Counted from the first letter of the stretch, positions 15,502-25,291 are shown. The stretch is 64,000 nucleotides of DNA from an uncultured Pseudomonadota bacterium (GCA_903921325.1 CAIXPL010000001.1:248001-312000), one strand, 5' to 3'. The notes: generated by a model not told the origin, from the letters alone. Numbers and translations are program-made.

Positions 15502-17853
15502 TTAGGCGGGAGACGGGCGAGTCGCTGCGTTGATCACCCGCCAGATCCGCTCTGTACTGATCGGCAACTCCAGGTGCTCGACCGGATAGTCACCGAGCGC
15601 ATCCATGATCGCGTTGCTGAGCACCGCCAGCGCCGGCGTGGTACCACCTTCCCCCCCAGGACGAATACCCAGCGGATGGCTGCTGGCCGGCACCTCGCTG
15701 ATCAGCGTTCGAAACGAGGGCAGCGTGTCTGCCCGTGGCATCACATAGTCGAGAAACGATCCGGCAATCAGTTGCCCACTGGCAGGGTCGTAGTAGCAAT
15801 GCTCGCCCAGTACCTGACCCACGCCTTGCGCGATGCCGCCATGGGTTTGCCCATCGATGATCAGCGGATTGATCGCGCGGCCGACATCATCCACTGCGCT
15901 ATAGCGATCGATCACCACGACGCCCGTCTGTGGGTCGATGTCCACTTCGCACACATGGCAGCCATACGGAAACGTCGCCGCGGTGACCTGCTGATCACCA
16001 ATGCCTGAGAAGGATTCGCCGGTCTGGGTGACTAAGGTGAGCAAGCTCATGCGCCGGCCAGTGCCGATCACCGTAAATTGCCCGTGCTCAAATATCACGT
16101 CTTCAGTGGCCGCTTCGAATGCATGCGCCGCGTGCGGCAACGCTGCTTCGATGAGGCGATCACAGGCACTGCGGATCACAATGCTGGCGAGGCGCATCGA
16201 ACGCCCGGAATGCGACCCGCCGCCAAAAACGACCTGATCGGTATCCCCGCTGACCAGTTCAATGCACTCGATTGGCAAACCCAGCCAGTCGGCGGCCAAT
16301 TGCGCAAAGCTGGTGGCATGGCCTTGCCCATTCGATATGGTACCGACCACCAGGCGCAGATGACCACCGGGGGGCAAGTGCACTTCGGCACGCTCGCGTG
16401 TCACGCCGGTACCGGTTTCGATATAGGTGGCCACCCCGATGCCGTGCAGCAGTCCGCGCTCACGCGCTCGCTGCAAGCGGGCAGGGTAGTCGGCCCAGCC
16501 GGCCAGTGCGAGCGCGGCGTCCATTGCCGCCTCGTAATCACCACTGTCATAGCGCATGCCAAACGGGTTGCGATAAGGCAGTTGATCGCGACCAATCAGA
16601 TTGCGACGACGCAGGGTAATCGGATCAATACCAGTACGGCGCGCCGCCAGATCGACCAGGCGCTCGATCAGAAACATGGCCTCAGGCCGTCCGGTGGCAC
16701 GGTAGGGGCGGGTGGGCATGGTGTTGGTCATCACCGCGCGGGTGTGAAAGTGCACCACCGGTATCGTGTAGAGACCACTCAGCACTTCGACACACTTTTG
16801 CAAGGTGGCAAAGGACACCGTATGCGATCCGATATTGCACAGCGCCGAGCCGCGCAAGGCCAGAAAGTGTCCGTCAGCATCCAGGGCCAGTTCAGCCGTG
16901 AGGCCGATGTCGCGTCCCTGATAGTCAGTCAGAAATGATTCGCTGCGGGTGGCGTTGTATTTGACAGCCCGGCCGACCCGCCGCGCCGCCCAGGCAACGA
17001 GCGCCGATTCCGGATAAAACCCGCCGCGCGTCCCATAATTGCCGCCCACATCACCGATCAAGACTCGCACGTGCTCGGGCGGCACACCGAGCACGTGCGC
17101 AAGATCCTGCTTCAAGCGCACCACGGCACCGCTGCCCGTACGAACCGTGTAACGCCCCGTTGCCACATCAAAATCAGCCAGCACCGCGCGCGGTTCCATG
17201 GGAACGCCAGTGACGCGCTGCACCCAGGTATCCAGGCTGATCACCGTGCTTGCCCTGGCAAACGCTTGTTCGCAGGCCGCGGCATCGCCGACCTGCGAAT
17301 CGATGCACACGTTGGAGTGGCTACCGTCCCACAGAAGGGGCGCACCAGGGGCACTGGCCGCGTGCGGATCGATCACTGCGGGAAGTACGTCGTAGACCGG
17401 CTCAATCAGTTCGCAGGCCTCCAGCGCAATGGCACGGCTCGTCGCCACCACCAGCGCAACGGCTTCACCGACATGCCGTACGCGCTCAAGTGCCAGCAGA
17501 TGGTGGGCACTGTTGAAGGTGGCCGAACCATCACGATTGGGTAGCTGGAGTTCGGCCGGGTGGATCGACCATGCGGTATGCGGAACCGGCGCGATCCGAT
17601 CAGCGAGCACGTCAGCACCAGTGAGCACGGCGAGCACACCGGGATACCGCCGTGCCGGTCCGGTATCGATTGACAGCAACCGCGCGTGGGCGTGCACCGA
17701 GCGCAGTACAGCCGCGTGGGCCATACCCTCTATCACCAGATCGTCGCTGTAGCGCCCCTCGCCACGCAACAGGCGTGCATCTTCCAGGCGTGGCAGGGGT
17801 TTGCCGATCAGAGCGGCGGATCGTTGAACGGTTGTACTGTGCGACGCTGTCAT
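15502..17853 (-). CDS. Orphan molybdopterin-binding large subunit of the xanthine dehydrogenase/CO dehydrogenase family
   Basis: 783 residues from ATG 17853, just before the family start LIGKPLPRLEDARLLRGEGR. N-terminal half: aldehyde oxidase/xanthine dehydrogenase a/b-hammerhead domain. C-terminal: molybdopterin-binding domain with GVPMEPRAVLADFD, MPTRPYRATGRPEAMFLIER, and the catalytic Glu in GEGGTTPALAVL. The VAYRGAGRP-like CoxL active-site loop with Cys is not present (RATGRPEA instead), so it is not a form I CO dehydrogenase. The usual FAD (CoxM) and [2Fe-2S] (CoxS) subunit genes are absent on both sides, so its electron-transfer partners must be encoded elsewhere, or it is non-functional. 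The substrate is unknown. It is divergent from the acyl-CoA carboxylase operon. Confidence 0.85.
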   Translation of the reverse strand: MTASHSTTVQRSAALIGKPLPRLEDARLLRGEGRYSDDLVIEGMAHAAVLRSVHAHARLLSIDTGPARRYPGVLAVLTGADVLADRIAPVPHTAWSIHPAELQLPNRDGSATFNSAHHLLALERVRHVGEAVALVVATSRAIALEACELIEPVYDVLPAVIDPHAASAPGAPLLWDGSHSNVCIDSQVGDAAACEQAFARASTVISLDTWVQRVTGVPMEPRAVLADFDVATGRYTVRTGSGAVVRLKQDLAHVLGVPPEHVRVLIGDVGGNYGTRGGFYPESALVAWAARRVGRAVKYNATRSESFLTDYQGRDIGLTAELALDADGHFLALRGSALCNIGSHTVSFATLQKCVEVLSGLYTIPVVHFHTRAVMTNTMPTRPYRATGRPEAMFLIERLVDLAARRTGIDPITLRRRNLIGRDQLPYRNPFGMRYDSGDYEAAMDAALALAGWADYPARLQRARERGLLHGIGVATYIETGTGVTRERAEVHLPPGGHLRLVVGTISNGQGHATSFAQLAADWLGLPIECIELVSGDTDQVVFGGGSHSGRSMRLASIVIRSACDRLIEAALPHAAHAFEAATEDVIFEHGQFTVIGTGRRMSLLTLVTQTGESFSGIGDQQVTAATFPYGCHVCEVDIDPQTGVVVIDRYSAVDDVGRAINPLIIDGQTHGGIAQGVGQVLGEHCYYDPASGQLIAGSFLDYVMPRADTLPSFRTLISEVPASSHPLGIRPGGEGGTTPALAVLSNAIMDALGDYPVEHLELPISTERIWRVINAATRPSPA

Positions 17854-18048
17854 GGTGCTTGCGGTGGGTAATCGAACGGTGCCGCGAGACGCTGTCAAAG
17901 CGGTTGCGGCGGCAAATTGAACGGTGTCCCGGATCGGTGCGGGCGCACCGTGGGCGCTTCCACCCGATGGTAGCAGTCGGCGGCAATCAGGCAAGCGCGG
18001 TACGATTGAGCTTGATCGCAACTGCGGCACGGCAAGGACACCAGGCAG
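17854..18048. other. Divergent intergenic region
   Basis: 195 nt between the molybdenum hydroxylase (minus) and the carboxylase beta subunit (plus). It must hold both promoters. I see no confident -35/-10 pair and no convincing palindrome. The reading frame of the hydroxylase stays open through the region to 18192, but the conserved start at 17853 argues against extending it. Confidence 0.4.
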
Positions 18049-19656
18049 ATGCCCGTTATCGAATCGCATATCAATCCTTCGAGTGAGAGCTTTTGTGCCA
18101 ACCAGGCGGCAATGGCGGCACTGGTGGACGATCTGCGCGAGCGAGTGGCGCGCTGCGCGCTGGGAGGTGGGGAGGCCGCTCGTGAACGCCATCGCTCGCG
18201 CGGCAAATTGCTGCCACGCGAGCGGGTGAGGGTCCTGCTCGATGCGGGTTCGCCCTTTCTGGAATGCTCACCGCTGGCGGCGCTCGGAATGTACGAGGAC
18301 GCGGCACCGGGTGCGGGCATCATCACCGGCATCGGCCGGATTGCCGGGCGCGAATGCATGGTGATTTGCAACGATGCCACGGTGAAAGGCGGCACCTATT
18401 ACCCGATCACCGTCAAGAAGCACCTGCGCGCGCAGGAGATTGCCGAGGAGAATCGGCTACCGTGCATCTACCTGGTCGACTCCGGTGGTGCCAATTTGCC
18501 GAATCAGGAAGATGTGTTTCCCGATCGCGATCACTTTGGTCGCATTTTCTACAACCAGGCACGGCTCTCCGCCCAGGGCATTGCTCAAATCGCCGTGGTG
18601 ATGGGCTCCTGCACTGCGGGCGGGGCCTATGTGCCTGCGATGAGTGATGAGGCGATCATTGTCCGTGATCAGGGCACCATCTTCCTCGGTGGCCCACCGC
18701 TGGTGAAGGCGGCCACCGGCGAGGAGGTCAGTGCACAGGATCTGGGTGGGGGAGAAGTTCATGCCAGTCGCTCAGGTGTGGTTGATCATCTGGCAGAGGA
18801 CGACGCCGACGCACTGCAGATCGCACGTCGGGTGGTAGGTGGACTCAACACGCTCAAGCGTCCTGATATCGACCTGATCGACCCCGCCGAACCGCTCTAC
18901 GACCCGGCCGAATTGCATGGCCTGATACCCACCGACTCGCGCAAACCCTACGATGTGCGTGAAGTGATCGCACGACTGGTCGATGGCAGTCAGTTTGACG
19001 AATGGAAGGCACTCTACGGTACGACGCTGGTCACCGGATTCGCCCGACTGCAGGGCATGCCAATAGGCATCATTGCCAACAATGGGGTCCTCTTTTCAGA
19101 GGCGGCCCTCAAGGCGACCCACTTCATTGAGTTGTGCTGCCAGCGCAGAATTCCGCTGGTTTTCTTGCAGAACATCACCGGCTTCATGGTGGGGCGGGCC
19201 TACGAAAACGAGGGCATCGCAAAGCACGGCGCAAAAATGGTCAACGCAGTGGCGTGTGCCCAGGTGCCCAAATTCACCGTGATCATCGGCGGCAGTTTTG
19301 GTGCCGGCAACTACGGCATGTGTGGACGTGCCTTCGGACCACGTATGCTCTGGATGTGGCCCAATGCGCGTATCAGCGTGATGGGCGGGGAGCAGGCCGC
19401 ACAGGTGCTGGCAACCGTACGGCGCGATGGCCTGGATGCACGCGGTGAGCTCTGGCCAAGCGCCGATGAAGACCGATTCAAGGCGGCCATTCGCAACCAG
19501 TATGAGCGCGAGGGTCACCCGTACCACGCCACCGCACGCCTGTGGGACGACGGCATCATCGATCCGGCCGATACCCGCGCCTGCCTTGCGCTCGCCTTGT
19601 CCGCGGCGCTCAACGCACCGATTCCGCAGACGCGGTTCGGTGTGTTCCGGATGTAG
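18049..19656 (+). CDS. mccB: Acyl-CoA carboxylase carboxyltransferase (beta) subunit, methylcrotonyl-CoA type
   Basis: 535 residues, the typical length of MccB. Two crotonase-like carboxyltransferase halves are seen: the N-terminal one with [40 protein letters not shown] and [17 protein letters not shown]; the C-terminal one with [35 protein letters not shown] and [19 protein letters not shown]. These motifs favour methylcrotonyl- or geranyl-CoA carboxylase over propionyl-CoA carboxylase. With the alpha subunit 10 nt downstream it forms a complete biotin enzyme. The liu genes for isovaleryl-CoA dehydrogenase or methylglutaconyl-CoA hydratase are not nearby, so the in vivo substrate is not certain. 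Confidence 0.88.
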   Translation: MPVIESHINPSSESFCANQAAMAALVDDLRERVARCALGGGEAARERHRSRGKLLPRERVRVLLDAGSPFLECSPLAALGMYEDAAPGAGIITGIGRIAGRECMVICNDATVKGGTYYPITVKKHLRAQEIAEENRLPCIYLVDSGGANLPNQEDVFPDRDHFGRIFYNQARLSAQGIAQIAVVMGSCTAGGAYVPAMSDEAIIVRDQGTIFLGGPPLVKAATGEEVSAQDLGGGEVHASRSGVVDHLAEDDADALQIARRVVGGLNTLKRPDIDLIDPAEPLYDPAELHGLIPTDSRKPYDVREVIARLVDGSQFDEWKALYGTTLVTGFARLQGMPIGIIANNGVLFSEAALKATHFIELCCQRRIPLVFLQNITGFMVGRAYENEGIAKHGAKMVNAVACAQVPKFTVIIGGSFGAGNYGMCGRAFGPRMLWMWPNARISVMGGEQAAQVLATVRRDGLDARGELWPSADEDRFKAAIRNQYEREGHPYHATARLWDDGIIDPADTRACLALALSAALNAPIPQTRFGVFRM

Positions 19657-19666
19657 GCGCGAACCG

Positions 19667-21706
19667 ATGTTCGCGCGCCTGCTGATTGCCAATCGCGGTG
19701 AGATCGCCTGCCGTATCGCCCGCACAGCCCGTGCGATGGGCATTGAGACCATTGCCGTCTATTCGAGCGCCGATCGCTTGGCACGCCATGTGAGCGCCTG
19801 TGATCGCGCCTATTGGATCGGCGCGGCGCCCGCACGCGAGAGTTACTTGAATGGCAAGGCGATCATTCAGGCGGCGTTGGCCAGTGGCGCCCAGGCGATC
19901 CATCCCGGCTACGGCTTTCTGTCAGAAAATGCCGCGTTCGCCCAGGCCTGTGGCGACGCGGGACTGCAGTTCATCGGTCCTTCTCCTGCCGCCATTCAGG
20001 CGATGGGGGATAAGGCGACCGCCAAACGGCTGATGGCCGCCGTCGGCTTGCCCCTCGTGCCCGGGTACGACGAGGATGCGCAGGATGAAGCCGGATTGCT
20101 CGCGGCAGCCGAGCAGATCGGCTACCCGGTTCTGATCAAGGCGCGCTCAGGCGGTGGTGGCAAGGGCATGCGGATCGTCCGCGGTGAGGGTGAATTTCCT
20201 GCAGCCCTGGCCGCCTGCCGGCGTGAATCACTGGCCAGCTTCGCCGATGAACGGGTGATCATCGAGCGGTTGATCGAGGGCGCCCGCCATATCGAAGTGC
20301 AGATTTTTGCCGACCGGCACGGCCATGTCGTTCATTTGTTCGATCGCGATTGCTCGCTGCAGCGGCGTCATCAGAAAGTGATCGAGGAGGCACCGGCCCC
20401 CGGCCTGTCGGCCGTGCTGCGCGCGCAAATGAGCCAGTGGGCGCGTGATGCAGCCCGTGCAGTGGGCTACGAAGGCGCGGGCACGGTTGAATTCATGGTC
20501 TGCAATGAGGCAGCCTGCTTCATTGAAATGAACACCCGGCTCCAGGTCGAACACCCGGTGACCGAAATGATCACCGGCCTTGATCTGGTTGAATGGCAAC
20601 TGCGCGTGGCCGCGGGCAAGCCGTTGCCCCTTGATCAGACACAGATCACCGCGCAGGGCCATGCGTTCGAAGCGCGCCTGTGTGCCGAGGACCCGCAGGC
20701 TGACTTTCTGCCATCGAGCGGGCCATTGCTGGCCCTGCACCTGCCAGGGGCAGAGCAAGGCGTGCGCGTCGACAGTGGCGTGGCGAGCGGTGATCAGATT
20801 TCACCGTTTTATGACTCCATGCTGGCCAAACTCATCGTCCATGCTGCGGATCGTCCGTTGGCGCTGGACCAGATGCAACGAGCGCTGTCCCGGTGCTGCG
20901 TTCTGGGCGTGCGTACCAACCTGGAGCTCCTGCGCAGGCTGTGCCGGTTGCCTGAGCTAATGGACGGTCGCGCCGATACCGCACTCATTGCGCGGGAAGA
21001 TCAGGCGCCGCGGCAAGGCGGCCTCGATGACTCGGCGCGTTCGGCCAAAGCCGCAGCGCTAGCTTTGCTCTTGCAAGAGTCGATGCTGGCCGACGAAGCT
21101 GCCAGGCGCTCGGCGCAAACAGGGTCGCCCTGGTCGCGGACCGACGGCTGGCAAGCCTTTGGTTCGGCGCGGCGGCAGCTACGCCTGCGCGAAGTGACTC
21201 GATCCACCCACCACGCTGCCGGGCAACTCATCGACATCGACATCGACTACCGGCGCGATGGCTGGTGGCTGAGTACGGGCGTCGGCTGGACTCGTGTCGA
21301 AGGCCAACTCGACCATGCGGGACACCTGCGCGGGGCTCTGGATGGACAACTGTTCGACGCGTGGGTCAGCATGGCGGGCGAGCACATCCACCTGTGCCTT
21401 GAAGGCGATCACGCACAATGGATGATTGGCGAGGCGACGGTGCGACAGACGGTACGAGTGCGCCAATCCGGTAGTCACGCTGCACCGATGCCGGGGCGAA
21501 TTGTCAGCATTGCGGTCGCCCTCGATGACGCCGTGAAGCGCGGGCAGCCACTGCTGGTCATCGAGGCGATGAAAATGGAGTACACCGTACAGGCGAGCGT
21601 GGCGGGCACCGTGACCCGGATCGGCTGCGCCTTGGGAGACACCGTCGCACTCGGGCAAATCCTCGTTGACATTACGCAAGGACAGGACGAGCATCCTGTG
21701 ACGTAA
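19667..21706 (+). CDS. mccA: Acyl-CoA carboxylase biotin carboxylase/BCCP (alpha) subunit
   Basis: 679 residues. Biotin carboxylase N-terminal domain (RLLIANRGEIACRIARTAR), ATP-grasp domain with the glycine loop KARSGGGGKGMRIV, catalytic HQKVIEEAP and MNTRLQVEHPVTEMITGLDL, a BC C-terminal domain, a linker/BT region, and a C-terminal biotinyl domain with the lysine in EAMKMEY (about 50 residues from the end). It carboxylates biotin with ATP and bicarbonate and passes the carboxyl group to the beta subunit. ATG 19667 is used; the open frame upstream lies inside the beta gene. Confidence 0.9.
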   Translation: MFARLLIANRGEIACRIARTARAMGIETIAVYSSADRLARHVSACDRAYWIGAAPARESYLNGKAIIQAALASGAQAIHPGYGFLSENAAFAQACGDAGLQFIGPSPAAIQAMGDKATAKRLMAAVGLPLVPGYDEDAQDEAGLLAAAEQIGYPVLIKARSGGGGKGMRIVRGEGEFPAALAACRRESLASFADERVIIERLIEGARHIEVQIFADRHGHVVHLFDRDCSLQRRHQKVIEEAPAPGLSAVLRAQMSQWARDAARAVGYEGAGTVEFMVCNEAACFIEMNTRLQVEHPVTEMITGLDLVEWQLRVAAGKPLPLDQTQITAQGHAFEARLCAEDPQADFLPSSGPLLALHLPGAEQGVRVDSGVASGDQISPFYDSMLAKLIVHAADRPLALDQMQRALSRCCVLGVRTNLELLRRLCRLPELMDGRADTALIAREDQAPRQGGLDDSARSAKAAALALLLQESMLADEAARRSAQTGSPWSRTDGWQAFGSARRQLRLREVTRSTHHAAGQLIDIDIDYRRDGWWLSTGVGWTRVEGQLDHAGHLRGALDGQLFDAWVSMAGEHIHLCLEGDHAQWMIGEATVRQTVRVRQSGSHAAPMPGRIVSIAVALDDAVKRGQPLLVIEAMKMEYTVQASVAGTVTRIGCALGDTVALGQILVDITQGQDEHPVT

Positions 21707-21740
21707 AATGCAGCAAAACATTCTGACTCAGGAGGCAGAC

Positions 21741-22319
21741 ATGAGCGAGCCGATGACCCGCGGCATCCATCACCTGGCGTTGAACACCGACGACATGAAA
21801 ATGACGGTCGATTTCTATGTCGACGTGCTCGGCATGCCTCTGGTGCACGCGATGAAAGTACCCAAGGGGCTTGGCGTCGGGCCGCTCAATCGAGGCAATC
21901 CGCCTTACGAGGAATTGCGCCATTATTTCTTCGACATGGGCAATGACAGCCTGCTGGCCTTCTTCGAGATGCCCAAAGGCGCTGAGCCGCAAGGGCAGCG
22001 CAACTCGCTCGGTTCGATGCAGCATTGCTCGTTTGTCGTGACGCCAGCGCGTTTTGCCGACATCGAGGCACGTCTGAAGGCACGCAACATCAGTCATATC
22101 GGCCCGCTGCCGCAATTGCCTGGCCTGCTGGGTATTTATTTCATCGATCCGAACGGCATCCGGCTCGAGTTCTGCTGCCAACCGGAGAATGGCGATGATC
22201 AACGAGTGATTGATCTGGTCCGCCAGACCCGGTCGCAAGTGGCCAATGAGTTGAACAGTCTGCCCGGCGCAGATCCAGAGTGGGTCGAAAAGCGCATGGC
22301 TGCAATGATCGCCGCCTAG
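21741..22319 (+). CDS. VOC-superfamily (glyoxalase/extradiol-type) protein
   Basis: 192 residues. It has a single clear vicinal-oxygen-chelate module: GIHHLALNTDDMKMTVDFYV with the first metal His, LGMPLVHAMK, HCSFVVTPARF with a second His, and IYFIDPNGIRLEFCCQP with the Glu ligand. A GGAGG ribosome site lies 5 nt before ATG 21741. It follows the carboxylase alpha gene by 34 nt on the same strand and precedes a terminator, so it is probably the last gene of that operon. The reaction cannot be told from sequence; isomerase, lyase or dioxygenase roles are all possible in this fold. Confidence 0.8.
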   Translation: MSEPMTRGIHHLALNTDDMKMTVDFYVDVLGMPLVHAMKVPKGLGVGPLNRGNPPYEELRHYFFDMGNDSLLAFFEMPKGAEPQGQRNSLGSMQHCSFVVTPARFADIEARLKARNISHIGPLPQLPGLLGIYFIDPNGIRLEFCCQPENGDDQRVIDLVRQTRSQVANELNSLPGADPEWVEKRMAAMIAA

Positions 22320-22356
22320 CAGTCAGCGAAGCGAGACGGGTTCGGGCGACGCAGTG

Positions 22357-22388
22357 CCCGGTCGGTCACAGGCGCCGCGCCGACCGGG
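22357..22388. other. Stem-loop after the carboxylase operon
   Basis: CCCGGTCGG (22357-22365) and CCGACCGGG (22380-22388) form a perfect 9-bp stem with a 14-nt loop. There is no T run, so it may stabilise the 3' end of the mRNA ahead of the true terminator downstream. Confidence 0.45.
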
Positions 22389-22412
22389 ATGCAAAGTAAG
22401 CTGAAGACAATG

Positions 22413-22440
22413 AAAAACGCCCCGCGAGCGGGGCGTTTTT
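22413..22440. terminator. Bidirectional rho-independent terminator
   Basis: AAAAACGCCCCG-CGAG-CGGGGCGTTTTT: a 7-bp GC stem with CGAG loop, flanked by an A run on the left and a T run on the right. It can end both the plus-strand carboxylase operon and the minus-strand fimV-like gene, which converge here. Confidence 0.9.
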
Positions 22441-22469
22441 CATGATGCGCATCAAGCCGGTTGATCAGC

Positions 22470-23774
22470 TCACACGATGGCCAGGGTGAACTTGGCACCG
22501 TTGTCGGCTTTGTTGCCTGCCGCGCGAGCCGATGCACCGTACATCCTGTTGCTGGGGTCGAGGTCACGCCCCATTTGCGCGGCGCTCTCCCAGTGCGGAC
22601 CCGAACCTCCCGTGCTGCGATAGAGCTTTTGTGCGAGCTTGCTGAACGAATCGGCCTGCCCGGCGGTGGCATAGATCTGCAAGAGGCGCACGATGACATC
22701 GGGGTTGTTGGCATCACGCTGCAGCTCTTCGCTCAATACCTCTTCGGCCTGTCCGGTACGGCCATAGGCCATGAACATGTCGGCCGTCTCCAGCGCACTC
22801 ACTTCAACCACGGAACTGGTGGTCTGCGGACCCAGAATCGAATAGGCATCGGTGACACTGAAGGCTTGCGTGCTGTCAGGTCCCCGGATCATGTCGGGTG
22901 GTTCGGCAACGCGATCGGGCAGCGTGCTGAACGCCTGATTGGCCAGATGGGCCGCAAGGCGACGTCGTTGAATCATCCACAGCAGGCTGCCCAGCATGAG
23001 CACGGACAGTGTGCACATGAGTGCACCTTGCCCCGGAGATCGCAGCGCGAACAGGCGACTCGGCGTCACATTGTCATTGACCGATTGCAACAGTCCATCC
23101 ACGCTGCTGCCGGTGTCGCTCACGATCTGCGTAAAAAAGGCGCGAACGTTCGCAAAGGGTGTGAAAGGAGCCGGTGCCGCCAACGACGGCGCACCCATCG
23201 GCACGAGCGCGGCCATTTGCGTCGACGCCAGCGGCGAGGCACCCAGCGCGGGCTTTTCATCGGCCGCTAAGGTCGATCTTGCGAGTGCCTCCATTTCAGC
23301 AATTTCAAGCGCGTCGGCATCGCTTGCTGCGCTGCTCGGTACCGCGAGCTCCCGTATGCTCTGAATGGCGGCCGAGGGGCTGATCAGACCCTGTGCACCT
23401 GCACCACTGCCACCTGGTTCGGTTACCTGGGGCGCGACCATGGCGGATTGGGTAGCCAGATCTGGTACCTGCGCTGACGCGGCGGGCGCTCGCGCGGTCG
23501 ACACGGCAACCTGGGTGCCAGCCGTTGAAGGTGGCGGCGCCACTGCTGCGCTGCTCGTTGCCGCCACAGCGCCTTTGGTCGTCTGCAGTTCAAGATCCTC
23601 CCGCAATTTTGCCAACCTCTGTTCGGCCTCAAACAAGCGCATGCGCAGCACCTGCAACTCGGCCTTTGAATGATCCTGGGCCTGTACCAGGCCCGCCCCT
23701 GACAGAAGCAGGCTGATGCCCACCCCGATCAATCCGACATAACGAGTTGTGCGTGTATTCCTGCGGCAATTCAT
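22470..23774 (-). CDS. FimV/HubP-like envelope protein
   Basis: 434 residues. N-terminal signal peptide (LIGVGISLLLSGAGLVQAQ), a short coiled coil at about 36-62 (AELQVLRMRLFEAEQRLAKL), a long Ala/Pro/Ser-rich region, one transmembrane helix near residues 250-270 (LMCTLSVLMLGSLLWMIQRR), then a C-terminal cytoplasmic TPR-like part (ALETADMFMAYGRTGQAEEV, VIVRLLQIYATAGQADSF). That order matches FimV/HubP-type polar organisers of type IV pili, but it is much shorter than FimV and has no LysM domain. A GGAGG site precedes the ATG. The function as a polar or peptidoglycan-linked scaffold is inferred. Confidence 0.7.
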   Translation of the reverse strand: MNCRRNTRTTRYVGLIGVGISLLLSGAGLVQAQDHSKAELQVLRMRLFEAEQRLAKLREDLELQTTKGAVAATSSAAVAPPPSTAGTQVAVSTARAPAASAQVPDLATQSAMVAPQVTEPGGSGAGAQGLISPSAAIQSIRELAVPSSAASDADALEIAEMEALARSTLAADEKPALGASPLASTQMAALVPMGAPSLAAPAPFTPFANVRAFFTQIVSDTGSSVDGLLQSVNDNVTPSRLFALRSPGQGALMCTLSVLMLGSLLWMIQRRRLAAHLANQAFSTLPDRVAEPPDMIRGPDSTQAFSVTDAYSILGPQTTSSVVEVSALETADMFMAYGRTGQAEEVLSEELQRDANNPDVIVRLLQIYATAGQADSFSKLAQKLYRSTGGSGPHWESAAQMGRDLDPSNRMYGASARAAGNKADNGAKFTLAIV

Positions 23775-23896
23775 CCTGACCTCCGGATCATGGATACTGC
23801 TACTGTTGCGCCGTGACGAAGCATTCGTCTGACAAAACCGTAATCGGGCGAATAGCGGAATACTTAAGGCCTAATTCAGCGTCGATTGCAGGCCTT

Positions 23897-23912
23897 TGTG
23901 ACGTAAATCACG
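23897..23912. promoter_or_regulatory. CRP-like binding site upstream of mgtC-like gene
   Basis: TGTGA-CGTAAA-TCACG matches the CRP/Vfr consensus TGTGA-N6-TCACA at 9 of 10 positions. It ends 18 nt before the mgtC-like start and lies about 120 nt upstream of the divergent fimV-like gene. So close to the start codon it would more likely repress the plus-strand gene, or activate the minus-strand one. No CRP gene is in the window. Confidence 0.4.
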
Positions 23913-23930
23913 GAAATCCGGGGGGTAGGG

Positions 23931-24404
23931 ATGAGCGAGACCGACGTTTTTCTGCGACTTTTTGCCGCAACACTTGCCGGCGGCGTTCTCGGGCTGAATC
24001 GCGATTTGCACGGCAAACCCGCGGGTGTGCGAACGTTTGCACTTGTCAGCCTCGCCGCTGCGTCAATCACAATAAGTTCCTCAATTGGTGCACCTGACCC
24101 GACCTCGCTGTCGCGAGTGGTTCAAGGCCTGGTCACCGGAATCGGCTTTATCGGGGCCGGCATCATCCTGCATGAGCCGGGCAAGAACCGCGTGCATGGA
24201 TTGACGACGGCGGCGGCCACCTGGTTCAGTGTGGCCATCGGCCTCATGTGCGCGCTTGGCCTGTGGAGCATTCTGCTCACAGCGGGCGGGTTGTGCTTTC
24301 TGGTGCTGATGTTCGGCGGCGATCTGGAGCTCTGGACTCGTCAGTGGTTCGCCAGCAAGGCGACGAAGTCAGTCGACGGGGACGCTCCGGACATGGAACC
24401 GTGA
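23931..24404 (+). CDS. MgtC/SapB-family inner-membrane protein
   Basis: 157 residues with about four to five membrane segments. Family motifs are present: GVLGLNRDLHGKPAGVRTFA, then SRVVQGLVTGIGFIGAGIIL and VHGLTTAAATWFSVAIGLMC. MgtC proteins help growth under low Mg2+ or in macrophages by acting on F-ATPase or phosphate uptake; most environmental homologues are uncharacterised. There is no C-terminal ACT-like domain as in Salmonella MgtC; the protein ends in a short charged tail. It stands alone, with a CRP-like palindrome just upstream. Confidence 0.85.
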   Translation: MSETDVFLRLFAATLAGGVLGLNRDLHGKPAGVRTFALVSLAAASITISSSIGAPDPTSLSRVVQGLVTGIGFIGAGIILHEPGKNRVHGLTTAAATWFSVAIGLMCALGLWSILLTAGGLCFLVLMFGGDLELWTRQWFASKATKSVDGDAPDMEP

Positions 24405-24514
24405 CCGGGTAGCAAGGAACCGCTGTGCTCACCCACGAGATCCGCGCGAGCGCTCGCGCAGCATGGGCCGGCAAGGCCCGACAGAGTCAAGCAGGCAAAT
24501 GAGGGAAGGCGCGC

Positions 24515-25291
24515 CTACAAGAGGTGCAGACCGTTATCCATCAGTACGACTGAACCGGTCATCGAGGGGGCGCAGGCCCCCAGAAACCAGGCCATCGCGG
24601 CAATTTCGGCGGGAGCGGCGAAACGCTTCAAGGCCGATGTCTCGACGTTCATCTGCAAGACCTTTGCATAGTCCTCGGCACCCAGCACATGCGCCGGCAA
24701 GCCCTCATCGACCATTCCCGGGGCAATGGCGTTGACGCGGATTTGCGGTGCCAGCGCGCGAGCCATTGACAAAGTCAGCGCATTGACCGCGCCCTTGGAT
24801 GCAGCATAGGCGGCCGATGAGCCTTTACCCACCAGCCCTGCAAGCGAGGAAAGATTCACCACCGCGCCGCGGCCGCTCTCGCGTAGCAGCCCTGCACACG
24901 CGCGCGTCATTTGATACAGGCCGATCAGGTTCACGTCATAGATCCGACGAAATTCATCGCCATCGAGCGCTTCCAGATCCGCGTGGGGGATGAAGCGGGT
25001 GGTGCCCGCGCTATTGACAAGGACATCGAGCCGGCCGAATCGCTCGCGCATGGCGCTGGCGGCAGCCCGACAGGCCGAGTCATTGCGTACGTCACATTCA
25101 AGCAGCAGTGCCGCAGCACCGCCTGCCTCAATTTGCGCGGCAAGCGATTCAGCCGCGTTGCGCGTCGCATCACCAAAGTTCATCACACCGACCTGCCAGC
25201 CGTGCGCGGCATATTCCAGCGCAGTGGCCGCGCCGATGCCAGAGGCCGATCCGCTCACCAGGCAAACTCCACTGTGCTGTGCTTCCCGCAT
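24515..25291 (-). CDS. Short-chain dehydrogenase/reductase
   Basis: 258 residues. Classical SDR: nucleotide-binding VSGSASGIGAATALEYAA (a variant of TGxxxGxG), NSAGTT in place of NNAG, catalytic Ser in VVNLSSLAGL, and YAASKGAVNALT with the Tyr-Lys pair. The C-terminal region has the usual RVNAIAPGMVDEG. ATG 25291 is preceded by AAGGAGGGG, which settles the start even though the frame is open to 25606 across the tRNA gene. No neighbour suggests a substrate. Confidence 0.88.
   Translation of the reverse strand: MREAQHSGVCLVSGSASGIGAATALEYAAHGWQVGVMNFGDATRNAAESLAAQIEAGGAAALLLECDVRNDSACRAAASAMRERFGRLDVLVNSAGTTRFIPHADLEALDGDEFRRIYDVNLIGLYQMTRACAGLLRESGRGAVVNLSSLAGLVGKGSSAAYAASKGAVNALTLSMARALAPQIRVNAIAPGMVDEGLPAHVLGAEDYAKVLQMNVETSALKRFAAPAEIAAMAWFLGACAPSMTGSVVLMDNGLHLL

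Noticed and set aside
15502-17853. Form I CO dehydrogenase large subunit (CoxL)
   Set aside because: The characteristic Cys-containing active-site loop is not present and coxM/coxS are absent, so only the broader family is supported.
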